This document shows, piece after piece, positions 46,801 through 56,600 of a stretch of DNA of 64,000 nucleotides. Origin of the DNA: Mactromeris polynyma. Its lineage: Eukaryota; Mollusca; Bivalvia; Venerida; Mactridae. The DNA lies in the NCBI GenBank assembly GCA_032209605.1, contig JASFXZ010000001.1:39870619-39934618 (forward strand), in the 5' to 3' direction. A model generated the notes under the pieces. The model saw only the letters and a program-made list of their open reading frames with translations. It was not told the origin of the DNA and made no database searches. The position numbers were made by a program, and so were the translations under genes. How positions within the stretch are numbered: position 1 is the stretch's first letter; each line of letters starts with the position of its first letter.

Positions 46801-49305
46801 GGATGGATACCACACAAATTCTAAATTCCGAGTGGTATTCGAACCCGCAACAGTGAATTGATCTGAGGACAGCGACGATAACCCTTCGAGTACGGAAGCC
46901 TCCGTGTCGATTTATAGCTATATATTGTATTGTTACAGGTAACACACACCCAATCGCAAAAATGGATCCGCAGACAATGATTGAGATACGAAATTACAAG
47001 AGGCCATCACCTATTGTGCGTGACGTCATGCAGTCAACATTTATCTTGTTAGGTGAAAAGCGACACGATCTTCAGGTTAGTGTATGAAGTTCACTATCGT
47101 TGAAAACCCATGAAAAATTGTCACCGTTACTTCGTTTGTTGTGGGTTATTTAGTATGACTCTGTGTTCGGTTATAGCCAAAAATAGCCATTTTATTGATC
47201 GCTTCATGAATTCATGTGGATATTAGAACCAACCAGAACGCCTGTTCTTTCAGCCATTCAGTGTACATGTCTGAGGGGAGCCGTATAATTTGGCATTAGA
47301 AAAACATTTAATGTGGAAAACACTTGATTTTCAATGAAATAGCCTCGACAGATAAAGCGTTTAATTCGACGCCATATCTTTTTGTCTACGAGGACACGAT
47401 AAAGAACATCAATTTGATTGATCGATTTTGGTCTGGTCTTCTGGCCCTGTGTTCACAAAGAATCAGTTTTCAGGATCAAGATTTAGTATATATGTATATC
47501 TTTCAAACTTTGTAAACATTGTTATGCAAAGCTATATCTTTTTTTACATACTGTGACAGATATGAACATCCTGCAAATCTTTTGAGACATAAAATTCGAA
47601 TGTCATGCTTATTAAGAAAAAGATGCAAATTATGACCGATTTTGGAAAATTGATCCGGATATGATCTAGGTCTGTTTCAGTCACAAGTATAATAAATTTC
47701 TCAACATCATGGTGAAGTTTAGTATGTTTTCACGATGTTAATTAGAAGATGTTTAGGTAGTTTTGTGTATGTTTATGAGAAGAACTGGAAAAGTGTTCAA
47801 TTGCTTCAAGAAAATGGCAAATATTTTGATGGATTTACTTGATCTATATCAGTTGATCCTTTGTGAACATGGGGCCAGTATATAGCAGTTTTCGAATGTG
47901 ATGACAGATGGAAGAGATAGATTTCAAATCAATTACCACCACTGTCTATCTAATTGCCTTTTAAAGATATACAAAGTTTGATCATACGAGTATATAATTT
48001 TAAAAAGAGATATGTATCTATAGTTCGTGAGCTGTTGAAATTGAATTTAAAACTTTTACTTAAATAGTATAAGTATAACACTTAAGCAAGTATCAGGGAC
48101 AGAATGACATTTCATAAAAGTATTCAACAAACCTTGTAATATTGCTTCTGTTCAGGACTGGGAACAGATACAGTATCTGATGGGTAAGACAGGTAACGAA
48201 AGTTTACAAAAGCGTGTGGTAGCAAGAAGAGTCGAAGATATTCCAGTAGACATGGCAGAAGAAGCCGAGAGCATTATAGAGCCTTACGATTTACAGAAAT
48301 GTCGTGCTGTATCCAACGGTATCTGCTCATATTATAAATGGGTAAGTAGGGATATAAATCATCAAACAATTAGGCTTTTCACAGGAAAGGCAGACTTAAA
48401 GATAAAACTTAATGACAAAATAATTGAAATTACACATTGTAGTTACCGTTTATGATTCACCTTTGCGTGTTGTTGAAGTTGATTAAAAGTTAATCAAGTC
48501 CATTTTTACACGTTCGTTCATCGGCAAATGTGAAACAAAACATAATAAAGTGACTTGAATCGTGTTGTTAAAGCCCGTTGTATCTTAAATATATCGAATT
48601 CAAGATAAATATTAACTTGGCAACCAAGTGTAAGTCTTCTTTGAGAATGCAGTCAAAATTTGGTAAATTAATTCCAACGTTTTTTAAAACTAAACTGACA
48701 GACATCAAATCTTAAATCAGACATTGTTATTGGAACACTTTCAAATTCTAAGCAACGAAAATATAACTTGCCAAACTATTGTCTGGTGTGATATTTTAAC
48801 GTCTACTTACGCTCAGAGACAACACTACCAGACAGGCAATGAAAAGGGAATGTTCAAATCATAATTCTCTCGCTCCCCGATGATGATTAAATTCGAAATA
48901 TTTCTCACACGAAAGCGTAATCTAGGTTAAATTTTTTGAAACTCAATTCAATATTTGATATTTTAGGACAAACAAATGATTAAGGATGTTAAGAAATTAG
49001 ACCAAGAGGAGAAAGAAAGATACGAGCGTGAACGCCCTATGACAGATTTTGATGACATGGAATCGAACCATGAATTGCAATCTAGACCTCACTCTAGACC
49101 AGACTCCAAGCAGTCTAGACCCAGATCAGGACATTCAGGCGGAAATAAGTCGGTAGAAGACGAGCTGAGAGATACTAATCATCCATTTGCAGTTAACGAT
49201 GAAGAAGTTCATAAACCACATCCTCCAAGGTTTTCTTTGAAACCGTCTGAAAAACAAGAGGATAAACCAGTGGAATATGCGGGCTGGAAACCTCAGGATC
49301 TCTGA
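37715..49305 (+). CDS. Kyphoscoliosis-peptidase/hillarin-like protein with dynein-stalk-like C-terminal region (12 coding exons)
   Basis: Joined exons: 37715-37810, 38732-38845, 39539-39623, 40177-40318, 41130-41319, 41704-42444, 42885-43046, 45254-45425, 46146-46289, 46939-47075, 48156-48341, 48967-49305. All introns are GT-AG and phases agree, giving 835 residues. Order: Gly/Lys-rich 1-32; transglutaminase-like/KY domain about 71-215 (GIPC 149-152, GKGKAYSVGD 159-168); KY-family block with FFLTDPDDF near 213 and WQLLDRP near 231; beta-rich repeats to 510; helical linker 511-620; dynein-stalk-base-like 625-735; charged tail 736-835. Catalytic Cys, His and Asp positions appear to be T134, T175 and H190, so it is probably a non-enzymatic scaffold. 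KY and hillarin act at the cytoskeleton (muscle Z-disc, septin-rich cortex); a similar role here is inference. No signal peptide or membrane segment. Confidence 0.88.
37816..37996. mobile_element. MITE in intron 1, five bases after the splice donor
   Basis: The ends are TACAGTAACACCCCAATAAT at the left and AAGTCAGTTTTACTGTA at the right, inverted copies of each other over ~28 bases, with internal GAGGTGGTCTTATTATT repeats. A relative lies at 43797-44010. Size ~181 bp, no coding content. The pattern fits pogo- or mariner-type MITEs that insert at TA. Confidence 0.78.
38089..38312 (+). repeat. tRNA-derived SINE, family S1, copy 2 (intron 1)
   Basis: The head has an A-box TTAGCTTAGTTGG and B-box GGTTTTAATCCCGG, with a GTC in the anticodon position and a pairing CCCGCCC/GGGCAGG end. 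The body has CCACCTCTGATTCATGGGTG and ends GAAAACTGGTTAAGTCAACC. This is a better head than at 3720, but the far 3' tail is eroded. Confidence 0.85.
38732..38845 (+). CDS. KY-type gene, exon 2 (residues 33-70)
   Basis: The acceptor TCTAATTCCAG is followed by 38 codons including a DYPPPYVPETY segment, a proline/tyrosine-rich linker before the folded domain, then a predicted helix. Donor GAG|GTATGT, phase 0. Confidence 0.85.
39072..39302 (-). repeat. tRNA-related SINE (reverse, intron 2)
   Basis: The reverse complement begins GGGGTCCTCAGTGGCAGAGT followed by GGTTATGGTTGCTGAC. This resembles the 5' half of a Ser/Leu-type tRNA (A-box GTGGCAGAGTGG). The body includes CATCAGGGATGCAAACTTTG and ends near GGGGTCTTCCTCCACCC. 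It does not fold as a complete tRNA. Confidence 0.65.
39539..39623 (+). CDS. KY-type gene, exon 3 (residues 71-98)
   Basis: The acceptor CACTTTCAG is followed by 28 codons plus one base. The peptide reads into the start of the transglutaminase-like domain (LLQKLSTLADTEVQF). Donor ATAG|GTATAT, phase 1, completed by CT of exon 4. Confidence 0.82.
40177..40318 (+). CDS. KY-type gene, exon 4 (residues 99-146)
   Basis: It encodes AVYLWIKSQDY, the usual Y-x-W-I helix of transglutaminase-like domains, and GTGDHTSFFTIMC, where active relatives carry the nucleophilic cysteine about eleven residues before this final Cys. Here that position is Thr134. Acceptor ATATTTTAG, donor TGCAG|GTATAT, phase 2. 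Confidence 0.87.
41130..41319 (+). CDS. KY-type gene, exon 5 (residues 146-209)
   Basis: It completes Arg146 and gives RSGIPCILMDGIGKGKAYS, the family's core strand, then RWTIVY where active members have HAWNAVY, and EWHMAHIDW where they have WxLVDxxW. The His and Asp of the triad are therefore substituted. Donor CAA|GTATGT, phase 0. Confidence 0.88.
41704..42444 (+). CDS. KY-type gene, exon 6 (residues 210-456)
   Basis: The longest exon, 247 codons. It starts with the KY/hillarin signature block FFFLTDPDDF...WQLLDRPVS...FLTLP, then two beta-rich repeats (FEICLPVPGKYVFDIFGE and YLKPGETRNIVFKMNR). Reading through the donor CAG|GTAGAT gives nine more codons and a stop, an intron-retention end, but exon 7 continues the family pattern. 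Confidence 0.9.
42885..43046 (+). CDS. KY-type gene, exon 7 (residues 457-510)
   Basis: 54 codons with a third beta repeat containing LQIPEDGQYGLKIYSRETG and NEACIYLI. The acceptor TTTAATCAG and donor GAG|GTCAGT are canonical, phase 0 at both ends. Confidence 0.87.
43457..43631 (-). mobile_element. Pogo/Tigger-like MITE, copy 2 (intron 7)
   Basis: The ends are CAGCCAGACCTCGTTTATTC and GAACGAGGTCCAACTG, directly flanked by TA on both sides (43455-43456 and 43632-43633). It is the reverse orientation of copies at 25905 and 44930. Confidence 0.82.
43797..44010. mobile_element. MITE related to 37816-37996 (intron 7), with a 17-bp triplicate
   Basis: Its ends are TACAGTAAAACTGAAGTAAA and GAGGATTTACTGTA. 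Inside, AGACCACTTCATTAATT is repeated three times in tandem from about 43839. The element shares the GACCACCTC/GAGGTGGTC theme with the intron 1 copy. Confidence 0.72.
44866..45107 (+). mobile_element. Pogo/Tigger-like MITE, copy 3 (44930-45107), next to a possible family A remnant
   Basis: From 44930 CAATTGGACCTCGTTCATTC to 45107 CCAGACTG the sequence matches 25905-26082. The preceding 44866-44925 (CAGGAAATGCCACATACTAA, CACAGCCACCCAAAACACA) resembles a decayed family A start and also 1006-1075. Confidence 0.75.
45254..45425 (+). CDS. KY-type gene, exon 8 (residues 511-568)
   Basis: It encodes a charged helical segment (SEKALEDAMNVFKCY, LKRAEEKLKQYW), the first of two similar helix pairs. 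Acceptor TTTCCTCAG; donor CGGG|GTATGT, phase 1. Confidence 0.83.
46146..46289 (+). CDS. KY-type gene, exon 9 (residues 568-616)
   Basis: A second helical segment (ELRGAVIGRNMNVSHKWLDK, DLQDEIRQAERMEKNMGRLK) that resembles exon 8 in layout: L-x-x-A-V near the start and an A-E-x-x-x-x-x-x-L end. Acceptor TATATTTTAG; donor AAGG|GTATGT, phase 1. Confidence 0.83.
46438..46593 (+). repeat. tRNA-derived SINE, family S2, copy 2 (intron 9, degenerate)
   Basis: It has an A-box-like TAGTGGAGGTTG and a B-box-like GAGGTTGAACCCC, and the tail GTTGTAAACTTGTTTCGCTA plus TCGATGTTAA shared with 37110-37137. Confidence 0.6.
46775..46912 (-). repeat. tRNA-like SINE fragment (reverse, intron 9)
   Basis: On the minus strand a B-box-like GCGGGTTCGAATACCACT is preceded by GCTTCCGTACTCGAAGGGTT. 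The segment ends about 25 bases before the exon 10 acceptor. Family not identified. Confidence 0.55.
46939..47075 (+). CDS. KY-type gene, exon 10 (residues 616-661)
   Basis: It begins the dynein-stalk-like region: MIEIRNYKRPSPIVRDVMQS and TFILLGEKRHDLQ. This follows the I-R/K-x-Y-x-x-P-P-x-x-V-x-x-V-M...LLG pattern at the base of the dynein heavy chain stalk. Acceptor TTGTTACAG, donor CAG|GTTAGT, phase 0. Confidence 0.85.
48156..48341 (+). CDS. KY-type gene, exon 11 (residues 662-723)
   Basis: It continues the stalk-like pattern: DWEQIQYLMGKTGNESLQKR, then DIPVDMAEEAESIIEPYDLQ and a final VSNGICSYYKW, which corresponds to the S-x-A-x-x-L-x-x-W block of dyneins. Acceptor TTCTGTTCAG, donor TGG|GTAAGT, phase 0. 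Confidence 0.86.
48967..49305 (+). CDS. KY-type gene, exon 12 (residues 724-835, stop)
   Basis: It starts with a short helix (MIKDVKKLDQEEKERYERER), then a low-complexity tail with repeated SRPxSRPxSKQSRPRSGHSG and a proline-rich end. TGA at 49303-49305. The tail is probably disordered. Acceptor ATATTTTAG. Confidence 0.85.
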   Translation, partial: DKQMIKDVKKLDQEEKERYERERPMTDFDDMESNHELQSRPHSRPDSKQSRPRSGHSGGNKSVEDELRDTNHPFAVNDEEVHKPHPPRFSLKPSEKQEDKPVEYAGWKPQDL

Positions 49306-50200
49306 AATAGTAGTACCTTAAAGTTCAAAGTTGACAATGAAGAAAGAACTGATCGATGAATATTGACCGAGTTTGTAACTTGTTCGAATTAGTTTGTTTA
49401 TGTGGATAAGTAACTTCAAAATATGTACATTCTTGGCGCTGTGCTTGAAATATGCATATAAGCCCTATGTCCCGCTACACTGTTTGCTAAATAGTGGTCA
49501 ATTATAAATGGTCAATACTTGCGGTAAACCTGGTTAAGAATCAGTTTGAAACCCTGAAGAGCGGCTGTTTAAACTGGTTCATTATCAAAAAATGACACGA
49601 AACAACCCATATATGTAACGCTTTGTGTCTAGTTAAATCAGCAAAATATATTTACAGATATATGTGCATGTTATTGTCTGGATTCGCTTGCTTGTTTATT
49701 TTCATTTCAATGCAACTATCGTATACGCTTGTCGTAAAGTAGGACTTGTATCAGGTCAAGGAAGTAGAATAATAAATTGCTATGAAACACAATGTTCACT
49801 TGTTGGTGTACAGCTCAGTAGATTGGAAGGTTTTGCCGTTCCAGATGTTATGCAAATGGAGTATTGAGAGTAAGGGAAACATGTCCGACGGTCAAACACA
49901 GATGAATGAGACCGCTGCTTAGTTTCCTTATGAAAAATTACGTTTAACCGTGTCCATCGAGTACAACACTTTCGCAAGCAAAATTCACTTAAATTATACA
50001 CATCAAGACTAATGCTATTACAACAGTTAAATACCCCAGTAATTTTACTGACAATTCCAAGTTGTAGGCCATTGCATTGCCTAAATTATTATGTGACCTT
50101 GTCGCACAGTCCTGTGTTAGTTCATAGTAATGTTTCTGAGTTCATTGATGATGTTGTGGTGTATGGTTCCTTAGCCTTACCATTAATGTATGGCTTTGTG
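49306..50200. other. 3' flank of the KY-type gene
   Basis: Probable 3' UTR followed by intergenic AT-rich DNA. Small frames on both strands at 49664-50001 have no support. Confidence 0.5.
49771..49776 (+). promoter_or_regulatory. Candidate polyadenylation signal of the KY-type gene
   Basis: AATAAA lies 466 bases after the stop codon. It is the clearest canonical signal in the first kilobase downstream, but no transcript data support it. Confidence 0.4.
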
Positions 50201-50202
50201 TC

Positions 50203-50945
50203 CCCTCCCTGTATACCCCCTCCCTGTATGTGCCCCTCCCTGTATGTGCCCCTCCCTGTATGTGCCCCTCCCTGTGTGTGCCCCTCCCTGTATGTGCCCC
50301 CTCTCTGTATGTGCCCCCTCTCTGTATGTGCCCCTCCCTGTATGTACCCCCTCTCTGTATGTGCCCCCTCTCTGTATGTGCCCCTCCCTGTATGTGCCCC
50401 TCTCTGTGTGTGCTCCTCCCTGTATGTGCCCCTCTCTGTATGTGTCCCTCCCTGTATGTGCCCCCTCTCTGTATGTGCCCCTCCCTGTATGTGGACCCTC
50501 TCTGTATGTGCCCCCTCCCTGTATGTGCCCCCTCTCTGTATGTGCCCCCTCTCTGTATGTGCCCCCTCTGTGTTTGTGCCCCTCCCTGTATGTGCACCCT
50601 CTCTGTATGTGCCCCCTCCCTGTATGTGCCCCTCCCTGTATGTGCCCCTCCCTGTATGTGCACCCTCTCTGTATGTGCCCGCTCCCTGTATGTGCCCCTC
50701 CCTGTATGTGCCCCCTCTCTGTATGTGCCCCTCCCTGTATGTACCCCTCTCTGTATGTGCCCCCTCCCTGCATGTGCCCCTTCCCTGTTTGTGCCCCTCC
50801 CTGTATGTGCCCCCTCTCTGTATGAGCCCCTCCCTGTTTGTGCCCGATCTCTGTATGTGCCCCCTCTCTGTATGTGCCCCCTTCCTGAACGTGCCCCCTG
50901 TATATCCCCCTTCCTGTATGCCCCCTTCCTGTGTGTGCCCCTTGA
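50203..50945 (+). repeat. 16-17-bp pyrimidine-rich minisatellite array
   Basis: Units are TGTATGTGCCCCTCCC and TGTATGTGCCCCCTCTC, mixed irregularly over about 740 bp with scattered variants (TGTACC, TGTTTGTG, TGGACC). The mixture of 16 and 17 keeps frames open, giving cysteine/proline-rich frames on + and R/G/E/T-rich frames on -, which I regard as artefacts. The strong C/T bias on one strand may allow unusual DNA structure. Confidence 0.95.
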
Positions 50946-52370
50946 TCGGTTTGGTAATGTTTTGGTGTCCGACCTTGAGTTTACCTCCTGCCAGTTCTTT
51001 TGTCTTTATATCTGTCTAGGAAGGTTCTGAATTGTGAACGTAGCATTCACTGTCTCTGTTGAAACTACGTGCACGAATTATCGTTCATGCCAAACTGTCA
51101 ATATATCTAAACCGACACTGATTCGTACATTTCACTTGCAAAGGGTGTAATGGTGTATATAGGGTACAGCCAACGAGCAAAAGTCAATTAAATAGACAAT
51201 TTGTATGGACTTAATCTAACCCTTTTTGTAAAATGGAATAATTTAGGGTATGGTGAAATTTCTAAACGTTGTATGCTTCTTGAACTTTGTCTCATTTTTT
51301 TGTATCCTAGGAATGCTCCTACCCCGTTGGGTCGTTCGTTGGACGCTTAGAATATTATAATTGTGCAATCACTATGTGATATCCATCTTATGTTTCGCAT
51401 CAGGCAGCAATAGTTAAACATAAGAATTAACACAAGTTAAATGAAAAAGCATGTCAAACATTTCACCGTAACACATTTTTCATTAAAATTGAGAAGCTTT
51501 TGCCACATAACTTGTAAGGTCAATGTTTTTACACTGAAATGCAAAATATTTTCCTGTGTTTCTAAAAATAACAACGACCGTGTAAGAGATTTGATATCTT
51601 ACGTTTATTAATTCGGTTACATAGCGACCTTGGTAATATTCCCTCCCCCAACGTAACAGAGAAAAGATTATCTGAATCGTTTACCTTATAAATGACGGGT
51701 AGCACCGGAAGACAAACGGTGTATTATTGATACAGTGTATATTTTCTCTGTCTCGAAACTATTTTAAATTACTGAGATCCTTTTCTAATTATACAAATGA
51801 GATCATTTATAATGTCACTTTATATCATTTGGAAAATGGATGATAACCCTTATCTGTTTAGTTGGTAATAAATTGTTTTACGGATGATGTAATAAAACGA
51901 CAAATGATATTCAAACAAATGCCAAAACAGTCAGTCGATGTTATTTCAATATGAGGTATATGATGAAACTTTCAATAACACATTTAGCTACCAACTTTCA
52001 TTTTTATTGAAAACCTCTCGTTGAAAACAGGAGGAAATGAAACAATTGATAAAACATCACGAACTCAGAAACCTATTTTATTTATTAGATTTGATTTAAC
52101 ATGAACGTAAAGTATATTACATTCTTTACACAGTTGACATTCTTGTTATCAATTAAATATCTATTACAGACCGGTGATAAGTACATTGTTATTATAAATC
52201 CTGACGGCTTTTTGTCATCCGTTCAGTTTCATAGTCAATGTGTGTCTCTTTATAATGTACTGAAGCTCACATAGTGAACAGTAAACATTTGCGGAGCATG
52301 GAGAATGTCAAATACACATTGTCAATTCAAAACGCGTAAAAACAGGAAAACAGAAACCAATATCAAACGC
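50946..52370. other. AT-rich non-coding stretch
   Basis: No gene, RNA or repeat recognised. Confidence 0.5.
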
Positions 52371-52375
52371 ATCGG

Positions 52376-53125
52376 GGTACTCACATGGAGGGGACACAAA
52401 AAACAATAACAATTGGACCAGGAGGTACACACATGGAGGGGACACAAAAACATTAACAAACGGACCATAGATACACACATGGAGGGGACACAAAATAATA
52501 ACAAACGGACCATAGATACACACATGGAGGGGACACAAAAATAATAACAAACGGACCATAGATACACACATGGAGGGGACACAAAAATAATAACAAACGG
52601 ACCATAGATACACACATGGAGGGGACACAAAAACATAAACAAACGGACCATAGATACACACATGGAGGGGACACAAAAACATAAACAAACGGACCATAGA
52701 TACACACATGGAGGGGACACAAAAACATTAACAAACAGACCATAGATACACACATGGAGGGTACACAAAAACATTAACAAACGGACCATAGATACACACA
52801 TGGAGGGGACACAAAAACATTAACAAACGGACCATAGATATACACATGGAGGGGACACAAAAACATTAACAAACAGACCATAGATACACACATGGAGGGG
52901 ACACAAAAATAATAACAAACGGACCATAGATACACACATGGAGGGGACACAAAAATAACAAACGGACCATAGATACACACATGGAGGGGACACAAAAACA
53001 TTAACAAACGGATCATAGATACACACATGGAGGGGACACAAAAACATTAACAAACGGACCATAGATACACACGGGGAGGGGACACAAAATCCATACCAAA
53101 CGGACCATAGATACACACGGGGAGG
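52376..53125 (-). repeat. 46-bp minisatellite array, about 16 units
   Basis: The unit contains CACACATGGAGGGGACACAA and ACAAACGGACCATAGATA. Length varies by one to a few bases between units through A-run changes (AAAATA, AAAACAT, AAAATAATA). Minus-strand frames rich in C, V, F and P up to 159 codons are artefacts. Confidence 0.95.
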
Positions 53126-53139
53126 TACACATAGATGCG

Positions 53140-54460
53140 GGGATGACTAACAAACCATACTTAAGGACAAGGAAACCCTAACAGCACCGCATAGTCAGCG
53201 AGTTCAAAAACATGAATATGGAACTACACATGCTTACACGACAAAGCAACAAGACAGTGAAGGCAAACAAATGACCTACAGCCTTAAAATTATCAAAAGA
53301 TAAAATCAGTTAAAATACTTTGGTGACTTAAACGCATTTAACGCTCGTAGTATGTGTCTGGGGAAGTTCTATTATTTATGAACGCAATCCCAATCTTTTC
53401 TCAAAACTTTTAAAATTCCTTTATCAAGAGTGTTCATACCTCGGATGATTGGATGGTTTCGGATATGGGCGGTATGTTGAAATGATCAAGATTTTATGTG
53501 CCGGAAATTACTTTTGTATTCAATTGCCAAATAATTTCGGCCTTTGTGGTTGTTTACACGAAACGAATATAAGAATGTAATGACGTACATGGCAAAATAG
53601 TTGTAAAGCGAAATTTATGTTCACTACATACTATACTTCTAAGGTTTTGGTATGAAGTGAAGTCCAAGGCGTTCCGAAACTGATAACATATTTGATCATA
53701 CTGAGAGCATCCTCTCTACAGTATCATTCAGTGTTCAATCTGTTATTTGGTGTAGTGATTTTTTTTTTAAAGTCGGCTCCAAACTTTGATTATGTTTATC
53801 GGATGCTCTTTGACTTGTATGCCTCTAACCTGTAAATCGAGTTGCATAGTGACAGATTCAGAATACTTTTTTGCATATTTGAAATGTGATGACAGCCCCA
53901 GCACACGCTGACACGATCCGTCCCTGATTTATTATATCATTGCGCATGATAGTTTTGTAATTAATCAGGTACACCCACAAATACCTGACATAGATGAAAT
54001 AACTACCTGACTGTGTATCGCAAAGTTAGCGTCCGGACGAATACCGTTTTAACACCATCATATTCACCGAGTCTTTGAAAGAAGGCCAAATATAATGACC
54101 CGAGCATATCATTTCCGCGAAGGATTAATAGACCCTTTGATATTTTTAATCACATACCAAGCTTACTTAATAAACATCCTGTGTTGATATGATAGGCTTT
54201 GATTTGTATATTTATTTTACACACAGTTCGTAGACTATGGCGCTGCCAAAGAATTCAGTAGGAAACATCGGGGTTATGAATACGGCTGGTCCTTATTATG
54301 GAACCGATGTTATACAGAGCGTCCTGTTATAGGGAACAACCTCGATAATTCGTTCACATTATACAAACTCAACTAATGCAATTGTTAAAATTTCAGCAAA
54401 ATGAAAATTTCGAAAACTGACGACTTTATAAATGAAATGGCGTTAACTTTACGTCTCTCT
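53140..54460. other. Non-coding stretch
   Basis: AT-rich. A 32-codon ATG frame at 54237, after an acceptor-like TTTTACACACAG, was considered but lacks a donor and a recognisable domain. Confidence 0.45.
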
Positions 54461-54463
54461 CCG

Positions 54464-54800
54464 TCCGATACGTCCTTCCACCACCCCTCTCCCCCCTCTC
54501 CCCCTCTCCCCCCTCTATCTCCCCCTCTCTCCCCCTCTCGGTCTCTCTCTATATTCCTCTCGCCCTTTTCTCGCTCTCTCCCTCCCTCTCCGTCTATTTC
54601 TATCTATCTCTCCCCCTCTCTCTCTCTCCGTATATTTCTCTCTCTGTGTGTGTCTCTCTCTCCCTCTCCCTATCCCTCTCTCTCTCTCTCTATTTCTACC
54701 CATCTCTGTACCACTCTCTCCCCTTTCCTCTATAACTATATATCACTCTCCCAGACCTTCACGTCCCTTTCTGTCTCCCCTTCATTGCCTCCCACTCCGT
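54464..54800 (+). repeat. CT-rich low-complexity tract
   Basis: Runs of CCCTCTCC, CTCTCT and CCCCCTCTCC fill about 340 bp with few purines on the + strand. The 146-codon serine/proline/leucine frame across it is a composition artefact. Confidence 0.92.
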
Positions 54801-55224
54801 CGTATAAATTCTCAATCTCTCACTTTTTATCAAAATTATAGAACATTAAGTAAAATCATATTGAACCAGTATCGGACCTCATAGAGTCATTCTTTTATCT
54901 CGAATGTTCGTTAATGCGCACTCTCATGCGACAACAGCTCAATACTACTATAAATATACACGCGTCATTCTGAAATACCTTGAGGTAGGTGCACAACAAA
55001 TCTCCGAAAATAGAAAATGTTCAAATTAAAACGCCGTAGCTGGGTTGATAGAATGGCCTGAATTTCATCACTTGATCATGTATGAGTGCTGTGTTATACG
55101 TTCTGTTTCTATCATTTATGTATATAGTGTTTTTTTATTTAGTATTGTCTCTCCTCTTCTTAAAGGGTAATGCAGCCATTTCTGACTTATGAGACACCTA
55201 CTACCTGAGCACATGTACATCCCC
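54800..55224. other. Non-coding spacer
   Basis: Nothing recognisable apart from a possible SINE tail from the reverse element that follows. Confidence 0.4.
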
Positions 55225-55376
55225 TTAATGCCAGGTACCAGGTTGGTACGCACAAGGTAACCTTTATTTAACTAGCTGGCGGCTCACCAACCGGCCATAT
55301 CGGGACGGACGAGGATTCGAATATTTGACCACCCGCTCCCAAGGCGGATGTCTTTACCGCGCGGCCAAGGAAGACG
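55225..55376 (-). repeat. tRNA-like SINE (reverse)
   Basis: The reverse complement begins CTTGGCCGCGCGGTAAAGAC (A-box-like) and has TATTCGAATCCTCGTCC (B-box-like) about 45 bases later, then GGCCGGTTGGTGAGCCGCCA. Stems do not pair as in a working tRNA. Confidence 0.65.
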
Positions 55377-56451
55377 GTTATAATATCGTATAATCAATAG
55401 GCTAGGTATCTTTTATGTTATAACAAACGACGCATACTGAAATATTCGATATTTAAGTGTCTGACAGAAGGTCTGAAAGTGGCAAGTCGGAATCAATCGT
55501 TGAGCGAGGTGGAATTGCGAACATAACAATCATTGAAACAACATTGAGGCGGGGTTCCAATGTAAAATTACATAGCAAGCAGTATGTTTATCTCCTAGAA
55601 CTGGGTGGATGATACCACTAGCAGAAAAAACATTATTATTTCGTGTTACCAGCCCGACATTGTTGACACTGGTGCATCTTTCGGTAATCAGATTACTCGA
55701 AAGCGCAAAAATCTTTCTTAACAACTTGGTGCATCGGAAGAAGTTGCGGAATTTTGTGTAAAACTTTCACGCTAAGCACGTGACCTATGCAAAACTAACA
55801 TTTTTATTCTAATCTTTAATTTTTTTACGGCTGGTTATTTACAAATTCAGTTCGTTTTGGAAGTCGACTTTTGTTTATCTGTGCAGACGACCGCCTCGTT
55901 ACAGCGACATTCGAAATATTCGGCCATAAACGATAACGAAACCTGAATGTTTGTATTTCATTGAGTACAAGGACAATGGTGAATGAAGATTTTATGTGTC
56001 AAAAACAACATTAATTACACTAACAGTTCTATAAGTATAGATACTCATTTGTTCCCTCACAGCCACATGTATTGTTGTCATTCATAAAATAGGAGTGTGA
56101 CAACAAACTAACCAACAGTGCTCTTCTACTACATGTATAACATTAAATGACACTTGATATCAACAAAATCCCCATACAATGTATAAACATAATTTTAACC
56201 GAATTATTTATATCTTGTTTTTGTCCAAGCTATCGAAATGAGTATATATCGCCCCTACATACAGCTCCACGTGGAGCGTTATTCGGGTGAGTGTATGTCG
56301 TGATACAACCCACGTGTAAAATTCCTCAGGGTGCGTTCTATGGTCTCATCGGCCCTCTCCAAATCGTCTTGCAAGCAACTTTCTATGCTTCACTATATAG
56401 AATTATTCACTATAATGAGACGATGCAGATATTAGAGAGAGGAAGAATAAA
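55377..56451. other. Non-coding stretch
   Basis: AT-rich with unremarkable short frames. No repeats or genes recognised. Confidence 0.5.
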
Positions 56452-56600
56452 CTATAACAGGGAACGCCACACATATATAAGACATAGTCTCTCCACACAG
56501 ACCTCCGGGAAAACAACAGTCCATAAAACATAAGGCACATGAGGAGGAGCAAGGGCAAATACGTAGGGGGGGGGGAGGGGCGCAAAGAACGACCCAGCCT
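56452..56600 (+). repeat. Interspersed repeat family A, copy 7
   Basis: ACTATAACAGGGAACGCCAC is followed by ATATAAGACATAGTCTCTCC, CACACAGACCTCCGGGAAAA and CAACAGTCCATAAAACATAA, then GCAAGGGCAAATACGTAGG and a short G run. It lacks any tandem expansion and shows the single-copy form of the segment amplified at 12832-13144. Confidence 0.8.

Noticed and set aside
46939..49305. A dynein heavy chain gene
   Set aside because: Only the stalk-base-like segment is present, without any AAA+ motif, and the exons join in phase to the KY-type exons.
54237..54335. 32-codon ATG frame after an acceptor-like sequence
   Set aside because: No credible donor or downstream partner and no recognisable domain.
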